From Auanema rhodensis (Eukaryota > Nematoda > Chromadorea > Rhabditida > Rhabditidae), in the NCBI GenBank assembly GCA_964057225.1, contig OZ059898.1, forward strand, positions 18,143,267 to 18,207,266: DNA of 64,000 nucleotides, in the 5' to 3' direction. Position numbers and translations under genes: made by a program. Below are positions 23,497 through 36,831 of the stretch, in pieces. Numbering within the stretch: the stretch's first letter is position 1; the number at the start of each line of letters is the position of its first letter. The notes below the pieces were generated by a model. That model made no database searches. It saw nothing but the letters and a program-made list of their open reading frames with translations, and was not told the DNA's origin.

Positions 23497-24549
23497 AAAA
23501 AAGGAATCTAAAAACATCTACTTTTTGCTAAATTATTTTGAAATTTTTTGAAAAAATTTTTGTCAAAATGTTTTTGGAAGCAATGTTGAGTGTACATGGA
23601 AACTCAACATACACTAATGCATCATTTTTCAAACGATCATAACTAATTTTTGTATTAAGCGTTTCTCAATGTAGTATAGTGCATTCGATGCGGATTTTTA
23701 AGCTGCGTCGATCTGTGTTATCAGATTTGCGCTAGCTTAAAAATGCACCGAGATATCAACTGATATAAGTTCACACTTATATCCTCGATTTTCACCCTGA
23801 AGAATTAATTTTTTCGTTGAAAAACATTTTCCATCGTGTTTGCCTTGAAAAAAGGAATCTAAAAACATCTACTTTTTGCTAAATTATTTTGAAATTTTTC
23901 GAAAAAATTTTTGTCAAAATGTTTTTGGAAGCAATGTTGAGTGTACATGGAAACTCAACATACACTAATGCATCATTTTTCAAACGATCATAACTAATTT
24001 TTGTATAAAGCGTTTCTCAATGTAGTATAGTGCATTCGATGCGGATTTTTAAGCTGCGTCGATCTGTGTTATCAAATTTGCGCTAGCTTAAAAATGCACC
24101 GAGATATCAACTGATATAAGTTCACACTTATTTCCTCGATTTTCACCCTGAAGAATTAATTTTTTCGTTGAATAACATTGTCCATCGTCTTTGCCTTGAA
24201 AAAAGGAATCTAAAAACATCTACTTTTTGCTAAATTATTTTGAAATTTTTTGAAAAAATTTTTGTCAAAATGTTTTTGGAAGCAATGTTGAGTGTACATG
24301 GAAACTCAACATACACTAATGCATCATTTTTCAAACGATCATAACTAATTTTTGTATTAAGCGTTTCTCAATGTAGTATAGTGCATTCGATGCGGATTTT
24401 TAAGCTGCGTCGATCTGTGTTATCAGATTTGCGCTAGCTTAAAAATGCACCGAGATATCAACTGATATAAGTTCACACTTATATCCTCGATTTTCACCCT
24501 GAAGAATTAATTTTTTCGTTGAAAAACATTTTCCATCGTGTTTGCCTTG
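23497..24549 (+). repeat. Local dimer alternation
   Basis: The copies at 23497 and 24199 are of one type (ATTAAG, ending TTTTCC/CGTG), with a TCAAATTTG copy between them at 23848. The same TCAAATTTG type occurs at 22795, an offset of 1053. The stretch 22.8-24.5 kb therefore looks like a small slippage zone with offsets of two and three monomers. Confidence 0.55.
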
Positions 24550-27420
24550 AAAAAAGGAATCTAAAAACATCTACTTTTTGCTAAATTATTTTGAAATTTT
24601 TCGAAAAAATTTTTGTCAAAATGTTTTTGGAAGCAATGTTGAGTGTACATGGAAACTCAACATACACTAATGCATCATTTTTCAAACGATCATAACTAAT
24701 TTTTGTATTGAGCGTTTCTCAATGTAGTATAGTGCATTCGATGCGGATTTTTAAGCTGCGTCGATCTGTGTTATCAGATTTGCGCTAGCTTAAAAATGCA
24801 CCGAGATATCAACTGATATAAGTTCACACTTATATCCTCGATTTTCACCCTGAAGAATTAATTTTTTCGTTGAAAAACATTTTCCATCGTGTTTGCCTTG
24901 AAAAAAGGAATCTAAAAACATCTACTTTTTGCTAAATTATTTTGAAATTTTTCGAAAAAATTTTTGTCAAAATGTTTTTGGAAGCAATGTTGAGTGTACA
25001 TGGAAACTCAACATACACTAATGCATCATTTTTCAAACGATCATAACTAATTTTTGTATTAAGCGTTTCTCAATGTAGTATAGTGCATTCGATGCGGATT
25101 TTTAAGCTGCGTCGATCTGTGTTATCAGATTTGCGCTAGCTTAAAAATGCACCGAGATATCAACTGATATAAGTTCACACTTATTTCCTCGATTTTCACC
25201 CTGAAGAATTAATTTTTTCGTTGAATAACATTGTCCATCGTCTTTGCCTTGAAAAAAGGAATCTAAAAACTTCTACTTTTTGCTAAATTATTTTGAAATT
25301 TTTTGAAAAAATGTTTGTCAAAATGTTTTTGGAAGCAATGTTGAGTGTACATGGAAACTCAACATACACTAATGCATCATTTTTCAAACGATCATAACTA
25401 ATTTTTGTATTAAGCGTTTCTCAATGTAGTATAGTGCATTCGATGCGGATTTTTAAGCTGCGTCGATCTGTGTTATCAGATTTGCGCTAGCTTAAAAATG
25501 CACCGAGATATCAACTGATATAAGTTCACACTTATATCCTCGATTTTCACCCTGAAGAATTAATTTTTTCGTTGAATAACATTGTCCATCGTCTTTGCCT
25601 TGAAAAAAGGAATCTAAAAACATCTTCTTTTTGCTAAATTATTTTGAAATTTTTTGAAAAAATTTTTGTCAAAATGTTTTTGGAAGCAATGTTGAGTGTA
25701 CATGGAAACTCAACATACACTAATGCATCATTTTTCAAACGATCATAACTAATTTTTGTATTAAGCGTTTCTAAATATAGTATAGTGCATTCGATGCGGA
25801 TTTTTAAGCTGCGTCGATCTGTGTTATCAGATTTGCGCTAGCTTAAAAATGCACCGAGATATCAACTGATATAAGTTCACACTTATATCCTCGATTTTCA
25901 CCCTGAAGAATTAATTTTTTCGTTGAATAACATTGTCCATCGTCTTTGCCTTGAAAAAAGGAATCTAAAAACATCTTCTTTTTGCTAAATTATTTTGAAA
26001 TTTTTTGAAAAAATTTTTGTCAAAATGTTCTTGGAAGCAATGTTGAGTGTACATGGAAACTCAACATACACTAATGCATCATTTTTCAAACGATCATAAC
26101 TAATTTTTGTATAAAGCGTTTCTCAATGTAGTATAGTGCATTCGATGCGGATTTTTAAGCTGCGTCGATCTGTGTTATCAGATTTGCGCTAGCTTAAAAA
26201 TGCACCGAGATATCAACTGATATAAGTTCACACTTATTTCCTCGATTTTCACCATGAAGAATTAATTTTTTCGTTGAATAACATTGTCCATCGTCTTTGC
26301 CTTGAAAAAAGGAATCTAAAAACATCTACTTTTTGCTAAATTATTTTGAAATTTTTTGAAAAAATTTTTGTCAAAATGTTTTTGGAAGCAATGTTGAGTG
26401 TACATGGAAACTCAACATACACTAATGCATCATTTTTCAAACGATCATAACTAATTTTTGTATAAAGCGTTTCTCAATGTAGTATAGTGCATTCGATGCG
26501 GATTTTTAAGCTGCGTCGATCTGTGTTATCAGATTTGCGCTAGCTTAAAAATGCACCGAGATATCAACTGATATAAGTTCACACTTATTTCCTCGATTTT
26601 CACCATGAAGAATTAATTTTTTCGTTGAATAACATTGTCCATCGTCTTTGCCTTGAAAAAAGGAATCTAAAAACATCTACTTTTTGCTAAATTATTTTGA
26701 AATTTTTTGAAAAAATTTTTGTCAAAATGTTTTTGGAAGCAATGTTGAGTGTACATGGAAACTCAACATACACTAATGCATCATTTTTCAAACGATCATA
26801 ACTAATTTTTGTATAAAGCGTTTCTCAATGTAGTATAGTGCATTCGATGCGGATTTTTAAGCTGCGTCGATCTGTGTTTTCAGATTTGCGCTAGCTTAAA
26901 AATGCACCGAGATATCAACTGATATAAGTTCACACTTATTTCCTCGATTTTCACCCTGAAGAATTAATTTTTTCGTTGAATAACATTGTCCATCGTCTTT
27001 GCCTTGAAAAAGGAATCTAAAAACATCTACTTTTTGCTAAATTATTTTGAAATTTTTTGAAAAAATTTTTGTCAAAATGTTTTTGGAAGCAATGTTGAGT
27101 GTACATGGAAACTCAACATACACTAATGCATCATTTTTCAAACGATCATAACTAATTTTTGTATTAAGCGTTTCTCAAAGTAGTATAGTGCATTCGATGC
27201 GGATTTTTAAGCTGCGTCGATCTGTGTTATCAGATCTGCGCTAGCTTAAAAATGCACCGAGATATCAACTGATATAAGTTCACACTTATTTCCTCGATTT
27301 TCAATCTGAAGAATTAATTTTTTCGTTGAATAACATTGTCCATCGTCTTTGCCTTGAAAAAAGGAATCTAAAAACTTCTACTTTTTGCTAAATTATTTTG
27401 AAATTTTTTGAAAAAATGTT

Positions 27421-30136
27421 TGTCAAAATGTTTTTGGAAGCAATGTTGAGTGTACATGGAAACTCAACATACACTAATGCATCATTTTTCAAACGATCAT
27501 AACTAATTTTTGTATAAAGCGTTTCTCAATGTAGTATAGTGCATTCGATGCGGATTTTTAAGCTGCGTCGATCTGTGTTATCAGATTTGCGCTAGCTTAA
27601 AAATGCACCGAGATATCAACTGATATAAGTTCACACTTATATCCTCGATTTTCACCATGAAGAATTAATTTTTTCGTTGAATAACATTGTCCATCGTCTT
27701 TGCCTTGAAAAAAGGAATCTAAAAACATCTACTTTTTGCTAAATTATTTTGAAATTTTTTGAAAAAATTTTTGTCAAAATGTTTTTGGAAGCAATGTTGA
27801 GTGTACATGGAAACTCAACATACACTAATGCATCATTTTTCAAACGATCATAACTAATTTTTGTATTAAGCGTTTCTCAATGTAGTATAGTGCATTCGAT
27901 GCGGATTTTTAAGCTGCGTCGATCTGTGTTATCAGATTTGCGCTAGCTTAAAAATGCACCGAGATATCAACTGATATAAGTTCACACTTATATCCTCGAT
28001 TTTCACCCTGAAGAATTAATTTTTTCGTTGAATAACATTGTCCATCGTCTTTGCCTTGAAAAAAGGAATCTAAAAACATCTTCTTTTTGCTAAATTATTT
28101 TGAAATTTTTTGAAAAAATTTTTGTCAAAATGTTTTTGGAAGCAATGTTGAGTGTACATGGAAACTCAACATACACTAATGCATCATTTTTCAAACGATC
28201 ATAACTAATTTTTGTATAAAGCGTTTCTCAATGTAGTATAGTGCATTCGATGCGGATTTTTAAGCTGCGTCGATCTGTGTTATCAGATTTGCGCTAGCTT
28301 AAAAATGCACCGAGATATCAACTGATATAAGTTCACACTTATTTCCTCGATTTTCACCATGAAGAATTAATTTTTTCGTTGAATAACATTGTCCATCGTC
28401 TTTGCCTTAAAAAAAGGAATCTAAAAACATCTACTTTTTGCTAAATTATTTTGAAATTTTTTGAAAAAATTTTTGTCAAAATGTTTTTGGAAGCAATGTT
28501 GAGTGTACATGGAAACTCAACATACACTAATGCATCATTTTTCAAACGATCATAACTAATTTTTGTACAAAGCGTTTCTCAATGTAGTATAGTGCATTCG
28601 ATGCGGATTTTTAAGCTGCGTCGATCTGTGTTATCAGATTTGCGCTAGCTTAAAAATGCACCGAGATATCAACTGATATAAGTTCACACTTATTTCCTCG
28701 ATTTTCACCCTGAAGAATTAATTTTTTCGTTGAATAACATTGTCCATCGTCTTTGCCTTGAAAAAGGAATCTAAAAACATCTACTTTTTGCTAAATTATT
28801 TTGAAATTTTTTGAAAAAATTTTTGTCAAAATGTTTTTGGAAGCAATGTTGAGTGTACATGGAAACTCAACATACACTAATGCATCATTTTTCAAACGAT
28901 CATAACTAATTTTTGTATTAAGCGTTTCTCAATGTAGTATAGTGCATTCGATGCGGATTTTTAAGCTGCGTCGATCTGTCTTATCAGATTTGCGCTAGCT
29001 TAAAAATGCACCGAGACATCAACTGATATAAGTTCACACTTATATCCTCGATTTTCACCCTGAAGAAATAATTTTTTCGTTGAATAACATTGTCCATCGT
29101 CTTTGCCTTGAAAAAAGGAATCTAAAAACATCTACTTTTTGCTAAATTATTTTGAAATTTTTCGAAAAAATTTTTGTCAAAATGTTTTTGGAAGCAATGT
29201 TGAGTGTACATGGAAACTCAACATACACTAATGCATAATTTTTCAAACGATCATAACTAATTTTTGTATTAAGCGTTTCTCAATGTAGTATATTGCATTC
29301 GATGCGGATTTTTAAGCTGCGTCGATCTGTGTTATCAGATTTGCGCTAGCTTAAAAATGCACCGAGATATCAACTGATATAAGTTCACACTTATATCCTC
29401 GATTTTCACCCTGAAGAATTAATTTTTTCGTTGAAAAACATTTTCCATCGTGTTTGCCTTGAAAAAAGGAATCTAAAAACATCTACTTTTTGCTAAATTA
29501 TTTTGAAATTTTTCGAAAAAATTTTTGTCAAAATGTTTTTGGAAGCAATGTTGAGTGTACATGGAAACTCAACATACACTAATGCATCATTTTTCAAACG
29601 ATCATAACTAATTTTTGTATTAAGCGTTTCTCAAAGTAGTATAGTGCATTCGATGCGGATTTTTAAGCTGCGTCGATCTGTGTTATCAGATCTGCGCTAG
29701 CTTAAAAATGCACCGAGATATCAACTGATATAAGTTCACACTTATTTCCTCGATTTTCACCCTGAAGAATTAATTTTTTCGTTGAATAACATTGTCCATC
29801 GTCTTTGCCTTGAAAAAAGGAATCTAAAAACATCTTCTTTTTGCTAAATTATTTTGAAATTTTTTGAAAAAATTTTTGTCAAAATGTTTTTGGAAGCAAT
29901 GTTGAGTGTACATGGAAACTCAACATACACTAATGCATCATTTTTCAAACGATCATAACTAATTTTTGTATAAAGCGTTTCTCAATGTAGTATAGTGCAT
30001 TCGATGCGGATTTTTAAGCTGCGTCGATCTGTGTTATCAGATTTGCGCTAGCTTAAAAATGCACCGAGATATCAACTGATATAAGTTCACACTTATTTCC
30101 TCGATTTTCACCCTGAAGAATTAATTTTTTCGTTGA
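27421..30136 (+). repeat. About 2.7-kb duplicated segment, first copy
   Basis: This segment is matched base for base, as far as I can see, by 30930-33645 at an offset of 3509. Shared rare marks are CCTTA before the copy at 28410, TACAAAG near 28566, a five-A (350-base) copy at 28761, GTCTT near 28980 and GCATAAT near 29233. The left limit is where this copy has AATGTTTG and the partner AATTTTTG. The right limit is where this copy reads GAAAAAC and the partner GAATAAC. It contains occurrence 3 of the four-monomer cassette (28059). Confidence 0.88.
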
Positions 30137-30929
30137 AAAACATTGTCCATCGTCTTTGCCTTGAAAAAAGGAATCTAAAAACATCTTCTTTTTGCTAAAT
30201 TATTTTGAAATTTTTTGAAAAAATTTTTGTCAAAATGTTTTTGGAAGCAATGTTGAGTGTACATGGAAACTCAACATACACTAATGCATCATTTTTCAAA
30301 CGATCATAACTAATTTTTGTATAAAGCGTTTCTCAATGTAGTATAGTGCATTCGATGCGGATTTTTAAGCTGCGTCGATCTGTGTTATCAGATTTGCGCT
30401 AGCTTAAAAATGCACCGAGATATCAACTGATATAAGTTCACACTTATTTCCTCGATTTTCACCCTGAAGAATTAATTTTTTCGTTGAATAACATTGTCCA
30501 TCGTCTTTGCCTTGAAAAAAGGAATCTAAAAACATCTACTTTTTGCTAAATTATTTTGAAATTTTTTGAAAAAATTTTTGTCAAAATGTTTTTGGAAGCA
30601 ATGTTGAGTGTACATGGAAACTCAACATACACTAATGCATCATTTTTCAAACGATCATAACTAATTTTTGTATAAAGCGTTTCTCAATGTAGTATAGTGC
30701 ATTCGATGCGGATTTTTAAGCTGCGTCGATCTGTGTTATCAGATTTGCGCTAGCTTAAAAATGCACCGAGATATCAACTGATATAAGTTCACACTTATAT
30801 CCTCGATTTTCACCCTGAAGAATTAATTTTTTCGTTGAATAACATTGTCCATCGTCTTTGCCTTGAAAAAAGGAATCTAAAAACATCTTCTTTTTGCTAA
30901 ATTATTTTGAAATTTTTTGAAAAAATTTT

Positions 30930-33645
30930 TGTCAAAATGTTTTTGGAAGCAATGTTGAGTGTACATGGAAACTCAACATACACTAATGCATCATTTTTCA
31001 AACGATCATAACTAATTTTTGTATAAAGCGTTTCTCAATGTAGTATAGTGCATTCGATGCGGATTTTTAAGCTGCGTCGATCTGTGTTATCAGATTTGCG
31101 CTAGCTTAAAAATGCACCGAGATATCAACTGATATAAGTTCACACTTATATCCTCGATTTTCACCATGAAGAATTAATTTTTTCGTTGAATAACATTGTC
31201 CATCGTCTTTGCCTTGAAAAAAGGAATCTAAAAACATCTACTTTTTGCTAAATTATTTTGAAATTTTTTGAAAAAATTTTTGTCAAAATGTTTTTGGAAG
31301 CAATGTTGAGTGTACATGGAAACTCAACATACACTAATGCATCATTTTTCAAACGATCATAACTAATTTTTGTATTAAGCGTTTCTCAATGTAGTATAGT
31401 GCATTCGATGCGGATTTTTAAGCTGCGTCGATCTGTGTTATCAGATTTGCGCTAGCTTAAAAATGCACCGAGATATCAACTGATATAAGTTCACACTTAT
31501 ATCCTCGATTTTCACCCTGAAGAATTAATTTTTTCGTTGAATAACATTGTCCATCGTCTTTGCCTTGAAAAAAGGAATCTAAAAACATCTTCTTTTTGCT
31601 AAATTATTTTGAAATTTTTTGAAAAAATTTTTGTCAAAATGTTTTTGGAAGCAATGTTGAGTGTACATGGAAACTCAACATACACTAATGCATCATTTTT
31701 CAAACGATCATAACTAATTTTTGTATAAAGCGTTTCTCAATGTAGTATAGTGCATTCGATGCGGATTTTTAAGCTGCGTCGATCTGTGTTATCAGATTTG
31801 CGCTAGCTTAAAAATGCACCGAGATATCAACTGATATAAGTTCACACTTATTTCCTCGATTTTCACCATGAAGAATTAATTTTTTCGTTGAATAACATTG
31901 TCCATCGTCTTTGCCTTAAAAAAAGGAATCTAAAAACATCTACTTTTTGCTAAATTATTTTGAAATTTTTTGAAAAAATTTTTGTCAAAATGTTTTTGGA
32001 AGCAATGTTGAGTGTACATGGAAACTCAACATACACTAATGCATCATTTTTCAAACGATCATAACTAATTTTTGTACAAAGCGTTTCTCAATGTAGTATA
32101 GTGCATTCGATGCGGATTTTTAAGCTGCGTCGATCTGTGTTATCAGATTTGCGCTAGCTTAAAAATGCACCGAGATATCAACTGATATAAGTTCACACTT
32201 ATTTCCTCGATTTTCACCCTGAAGAATTAATTTTTTCGTTGAATAACATTGTCCATCGTCTTTGCCTTGAAAAAGGAATCTAAAAACATCTACTTTTTGC
32301 TAAATTATTTTGAAATTTTTTGAAAAAATTTTTGTCAAAATGTTTTTGGAAGCAATGTTGAGTGTACATGGAAACTCAACATACACTAATGCATCATTTT
32401 TCAAACGATCATAACTAATTTTTGTATTAAGCGTTTCTCAATGTAGTATAGTGCATTCGATGCGGATTTTTAAGCTGCGTCGATCTGTCTTATCAGATTT
32501 GCGCTAGCTTAAAAATGCACCGAGACATCAACTGATATAAGTTCACACTTATATCCTCGATTTTCACCCTGAAGAAATAATTTTTTCGTTGAATAACATT
32601 GTCCATCGTCTTTGCCTTGAAAAAAGGAATCTAAAAACATCTACTTTTTGCTAAATTATTTTGAAATTTTTCGAAAAAATTTTTGTCAAAATGTTTTTGG
32701 AAGCAATGTTGAGTGTACATGGAAACTCAACATACACTAATGCATAATTTTTCAAACGATCATAACTAATTTTTGTATTAAGCGTTTCTCAATGTAGTAT
32801 ATTGCATTCGATGCGGATTTTTAAGCTGCGTCGATCTGTGTTATCAGATTTGCGCTAGCTTAAAAATGCACCGAGATATCAACTGATATAAGTTCACACT
32901 TATATCCTCGATTTTCACCCTGAAGAATTAATTTTTTCGTTGAAAAACATTTTCCATCGTGTTTGCCTTGAAAAAAGGAATCTAAAAACATCTACTTTTT
33001 GCTAAATTATTTTGAAATTTTTCGAAAAAATTTTTGTCAAAATGTTTTTGGAAGCAATGTTGAGTGTACATGGAAACTCAACATACACTAATGCATCATT
33101 TTTCAAACGATCATAACTAATTTTTGTATTAAGCGTTTCTCAAAGTAGTATAGTGCATTCGATGCGGATTTTTAAGCTGCGTCGATCTGTGTTATCAGAT
33201 CTGCGCTAGCTTAAAAATGCACCGAGATATCAACTGATATAAGTTCACACTTATTTCCTCGATTTTCACCCTGAAGAATTAATTTTTTCGTTGAATAACA
33301 TTGTCCATCGTCTTTGCCTTGAAAAAAGGAATCTAAAAACATCTTCTTTTTGCTAAATTATTTTGAAATTTTTTGAAAAAATTTTTGTCAAAATGTTTTT
33401 GGAAGCAATGTTGAGTGTACATGGAAACTCAACATACACTAATGCATCATTTTTCAAACGATCATAACTAATTTTTGTATAAAGCGTTTCTCAATGTAGT
33501 ATAGTGCATTCGATGCGGATTTTTAAGCTGCGTCGATCTGTGTTATCAGATTTGCGCTAGCTTAAAAATGCACCGAGATATCAACTGATATAAGTTCACA
33601 CTTATTTCCTCGATTTTCACCCTGAAGAATTAATTTTTTCGTTGA
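30930..33645 (+). repeat. About 2.7-kb duplicated segment, second copy
   Basis: Partner of 27421-30136, carrying the same five rare marks at exactly +3509. The two segments are separated by about 800 bases of generic copies, so the event duplicated a ten-monomer unit. It carries occurrence 4 of the four-monomer cassette (31568). The absence of visible private changes in either copy suggests a very recent event or an assembly artefact. Confidence 0.88.
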
Positions 33646-36600
33646 ATAACATTGTCCATCGTCTTTGCCTTGAAAAAAGGAATCTAAAAACATCTACTTT
33701 TTGCTAAATTATTTTGAAATTTTTTGAAAAAATTTTTGTCAAAATGTTTTTGGAAGCAATGTTGAGTGTACATGGAAACTCAACATACACTAATGCATCA
33801 TTTTTCAAACGATCATAACTAATTTTTGTATAAAGCGTTTCTCAATGTAGTATAGTGCATTCGATGCGGATTTTTAAGCTGCGTCGATCTGTGTTATCAG
33901 ATTTGCGCTAGCTTAAAAATGCACCGAGATATCAACTGATATAAGTTCACACTTATTTCCTCGATTTTCACCCTGAAGAATTAATTTTTTCGTTGAATAA
34001 CATTGTCCATCGTCTTTGCCTTGAAAAAAGGAATCTAAAAACATCTACTTTTTGCTAAATTATTTTGAAATTTTTTGAAAAAATTTTTGTCAAAATGTTT
34101 TTGGAAGCAATGTTGAGTGTACATGGAAACTCAACATACACTAATGCATCATTTTTCAAACGATCATAACTAATTTTTGTATAAAGCGTTTCTCAATGTA
34201 GTATAGTGCATTCGATGCGGATTTTTAAGCTGCGTCGATCTGTGTTATCAGATCTGCGCTAGCTTAAAAATGCACCGAGATATCAACTGATATAAGTTCA
34301 CACTTATTTCCTCGATTTTCACCCTGAAGAATTAATTTTTTCGTTGAATAACATTGTCCATCGTCTTTGCCTTGAAAAAAGGAATCTAAAAACATCTTCT
34401 TTTTGCTAAATTATTTTGAAATTTTTTGAAAAAATTTTTGTCAAAATGTTTTTGGAAGCAATGTTGAGTGTACATGGAAACTCAACATACACTAATGCAT
34501 CATTTTTCAAACGATCATAACTAATTTTTGTATAAAGCGTTTCTCAATGTAGTATAGTGCATTCGATGCGGATTTTTAAGCTGCGTCGATCTGTGTTATC
34601 AGATTTGCGCTAGCTTAAAAATGCACCGAGATATCAACTGATATAAGTTCACACTTATTTCCTCGATTTTCACCCTGAAGAATTAATTTTTTCGTTGAAT
34701 AACATTGTCCATCGTCTTTGCCTTGAAAAAAGGAATCTAAAAACATCTACTTTTTGCTAAATTATTTTGAAATTTTTTGAAAAAATTTTTGTCAAAATGT
34801 TTTTGGAAGCAATGTTGAGTGTACATGGAAACTCAACATACACTAATGCATCATTTTTCAAACGATCATAACTAATTTTTGTATAAAGCGTTTCTCAATG
34901 TAGTATAGTGCATTCGATGCGGATTTTTAAGCTGCGTCGATCTGTGTTATCAGATTTGCGCTAGCTTAAAAATGCACCGAGATATCAACTGATATAAGTT
35001 CACACTTATTTCCTCGATTTTCACCCTGAAGAATTAATTTTTTCGTTGAATAACATTGTCCATCGTCTTTGCCTTGAAAAAAGGAATCTAAAAACATCTA
35101 CTTTTTGCTAAATTATTTTGAAATTTTTTGAAAAAATTTTTGTCAAAATGTTTTTGGAAGCAATGTTGAGTGTACATGGAAACTCAACATACACTAATGC
35201 ATCATTTTTCAAACGATCATAACTAATTTTTGTATTAAGCGTTTCTCAATGTAGTATAGTGCATTCGATGCGGATTTTTAAGCTGCGTCGATCTGTGTTA
35301 TCAGATTTGCGCTAGCTTAAAAATGCACCGAGATATCAACTGATATAAGTTCACACTTATATCCTCGATTTTCACCCTGAAGAATTAATTTTTTCGTTGA
35401 ATAACATTGTCCATCGTCTTTGCCTTGAAAAAAGGAATCTAAAAACATCTTCTTTTTGCTAAATTATTTTGAAATTTTTTGAAAAAATTTTTGTCAAAAT
35501 GTTTTTGGAAGCAATGTTGAGTGTACATGGAAACTCAACATACACTAATGCATCATTTTTCAAACGATCATAACTAATTTTTGTATTAAGCGTTTCTCAA
35601 TGTAGTATAGTGCATTCGATGCGGATTTTTAAGCTGCGTCGATCTGTGTTATCAGATTTGCGCTAGCTTAAAAATGCACCGAGATATCAACTGATATAAG
35701 TTCACACTTATATCCTCGATTTTCACCCTGAAGAATTAATTTTTTCGTTGAATAACATTGTCCATCGTCTTTGCCTTGAAAAAAGGAATCTAAAAACATC
35801 TTCTTTTTGCTAAATTATTTTGAAATTTTTTGAAAAAATTTTTGTCAAAATGTTTTTGGAAGCAATGTTGAGTGTAAATGGAAACTCAACATACACTAAT
35901 GCATCATTTTTCAAACGATCATAACTAATTTTTGTATAAAGCGTTTCTCAATTTAGTATAGTGCATTCGATGCGGATTTTTAAGCTGCGTCGATCTGTGT
36001 TATCAGATTTGCGCTAGCTTAAAAATGCACCGAGATATCAACTGATATAAGTTCACACTTATTTCCTCGATTTTCACCATGAAGAATTAATTTTTTCGTT
36101 GAATAACATTGTCCATCGTCTTTGCCTTGAAAAAAGGAATCTAAAAACATCTTCTTTTTGCTAAATTATCTTGAAATTTTTTGAAAAAATTTTTGTCAAA
36201 ATGTTTTTGGAAGCAATGTTGAGTGTACATGGAAACTCAACATACACTAATGCATCATTTTTCAAACGATCATAACTAATTTTTGTATGAAGCGTTTTTC
36301 AATGTAGTATAGTGCATTCGATGCGGATTTTTAAGCTGCGTCGATCTGTGTTATCAGATTTGCGCTAGCTTAAAAATGCACCGAGATATCAACTGATATA
36401 AGTTCACACTTATATCCTCGATTTTCACCCTGAAGAATTAATTTTTTCGTTGAAAAACATTGTCCATCGTGTTTGCCTTGAAAAAAGAAATCTAAAAACA
36501 TCTACTTTCTGCTAAATTATTTTGAAATTTTTCGAAAAAATTTTTGTCAAAATGTTTTTGGAAGCAATGTTGAGTGTACATGGAAACTCAACATACACTA

Positions 36601-36831
36601 ATGCATCATTTTTCAAACGATCATAACTAATTTTTGTATAAAGCGTTTCTCAATGTAGTATAGTGCATTCGATGCGGATTTTTAAGCTGCGTCGATCTGT
36701 ATTATCAGATTTGCGCTAGCTTAAAAATGCACCGAGATATCAACTGATATAAGTTCACACTTATATCCTCGATTTTCACCCTGAAGAATTAATTTTTTCG
36801 TTGAAAAACATTGTCCATCGTGTTTGCCTTG

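Larger units (their letters stand above)
16126..36129 (+). repeat. Array domain B: ACCATG and CTTCTAC subtypes
   Basis: This domain covers 57 copies. ACCATGAAG in place of ACCCTGAAG occurs eleven times, first near 18531 and last near 36079, and nowhere else in the window. CTTCTAC together with AATGTTTG marks four copies (17881, 19987, 25252, 27357). GAGACATC with GAAGAAATAA marks copies 18934, 22093, 28761 and 32270. The GCATTAT/ATATTGC copy type is also concentrated here. All four 350-base copies lie here, two of them as the two halves of one duplication. Confidence 0.72.
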
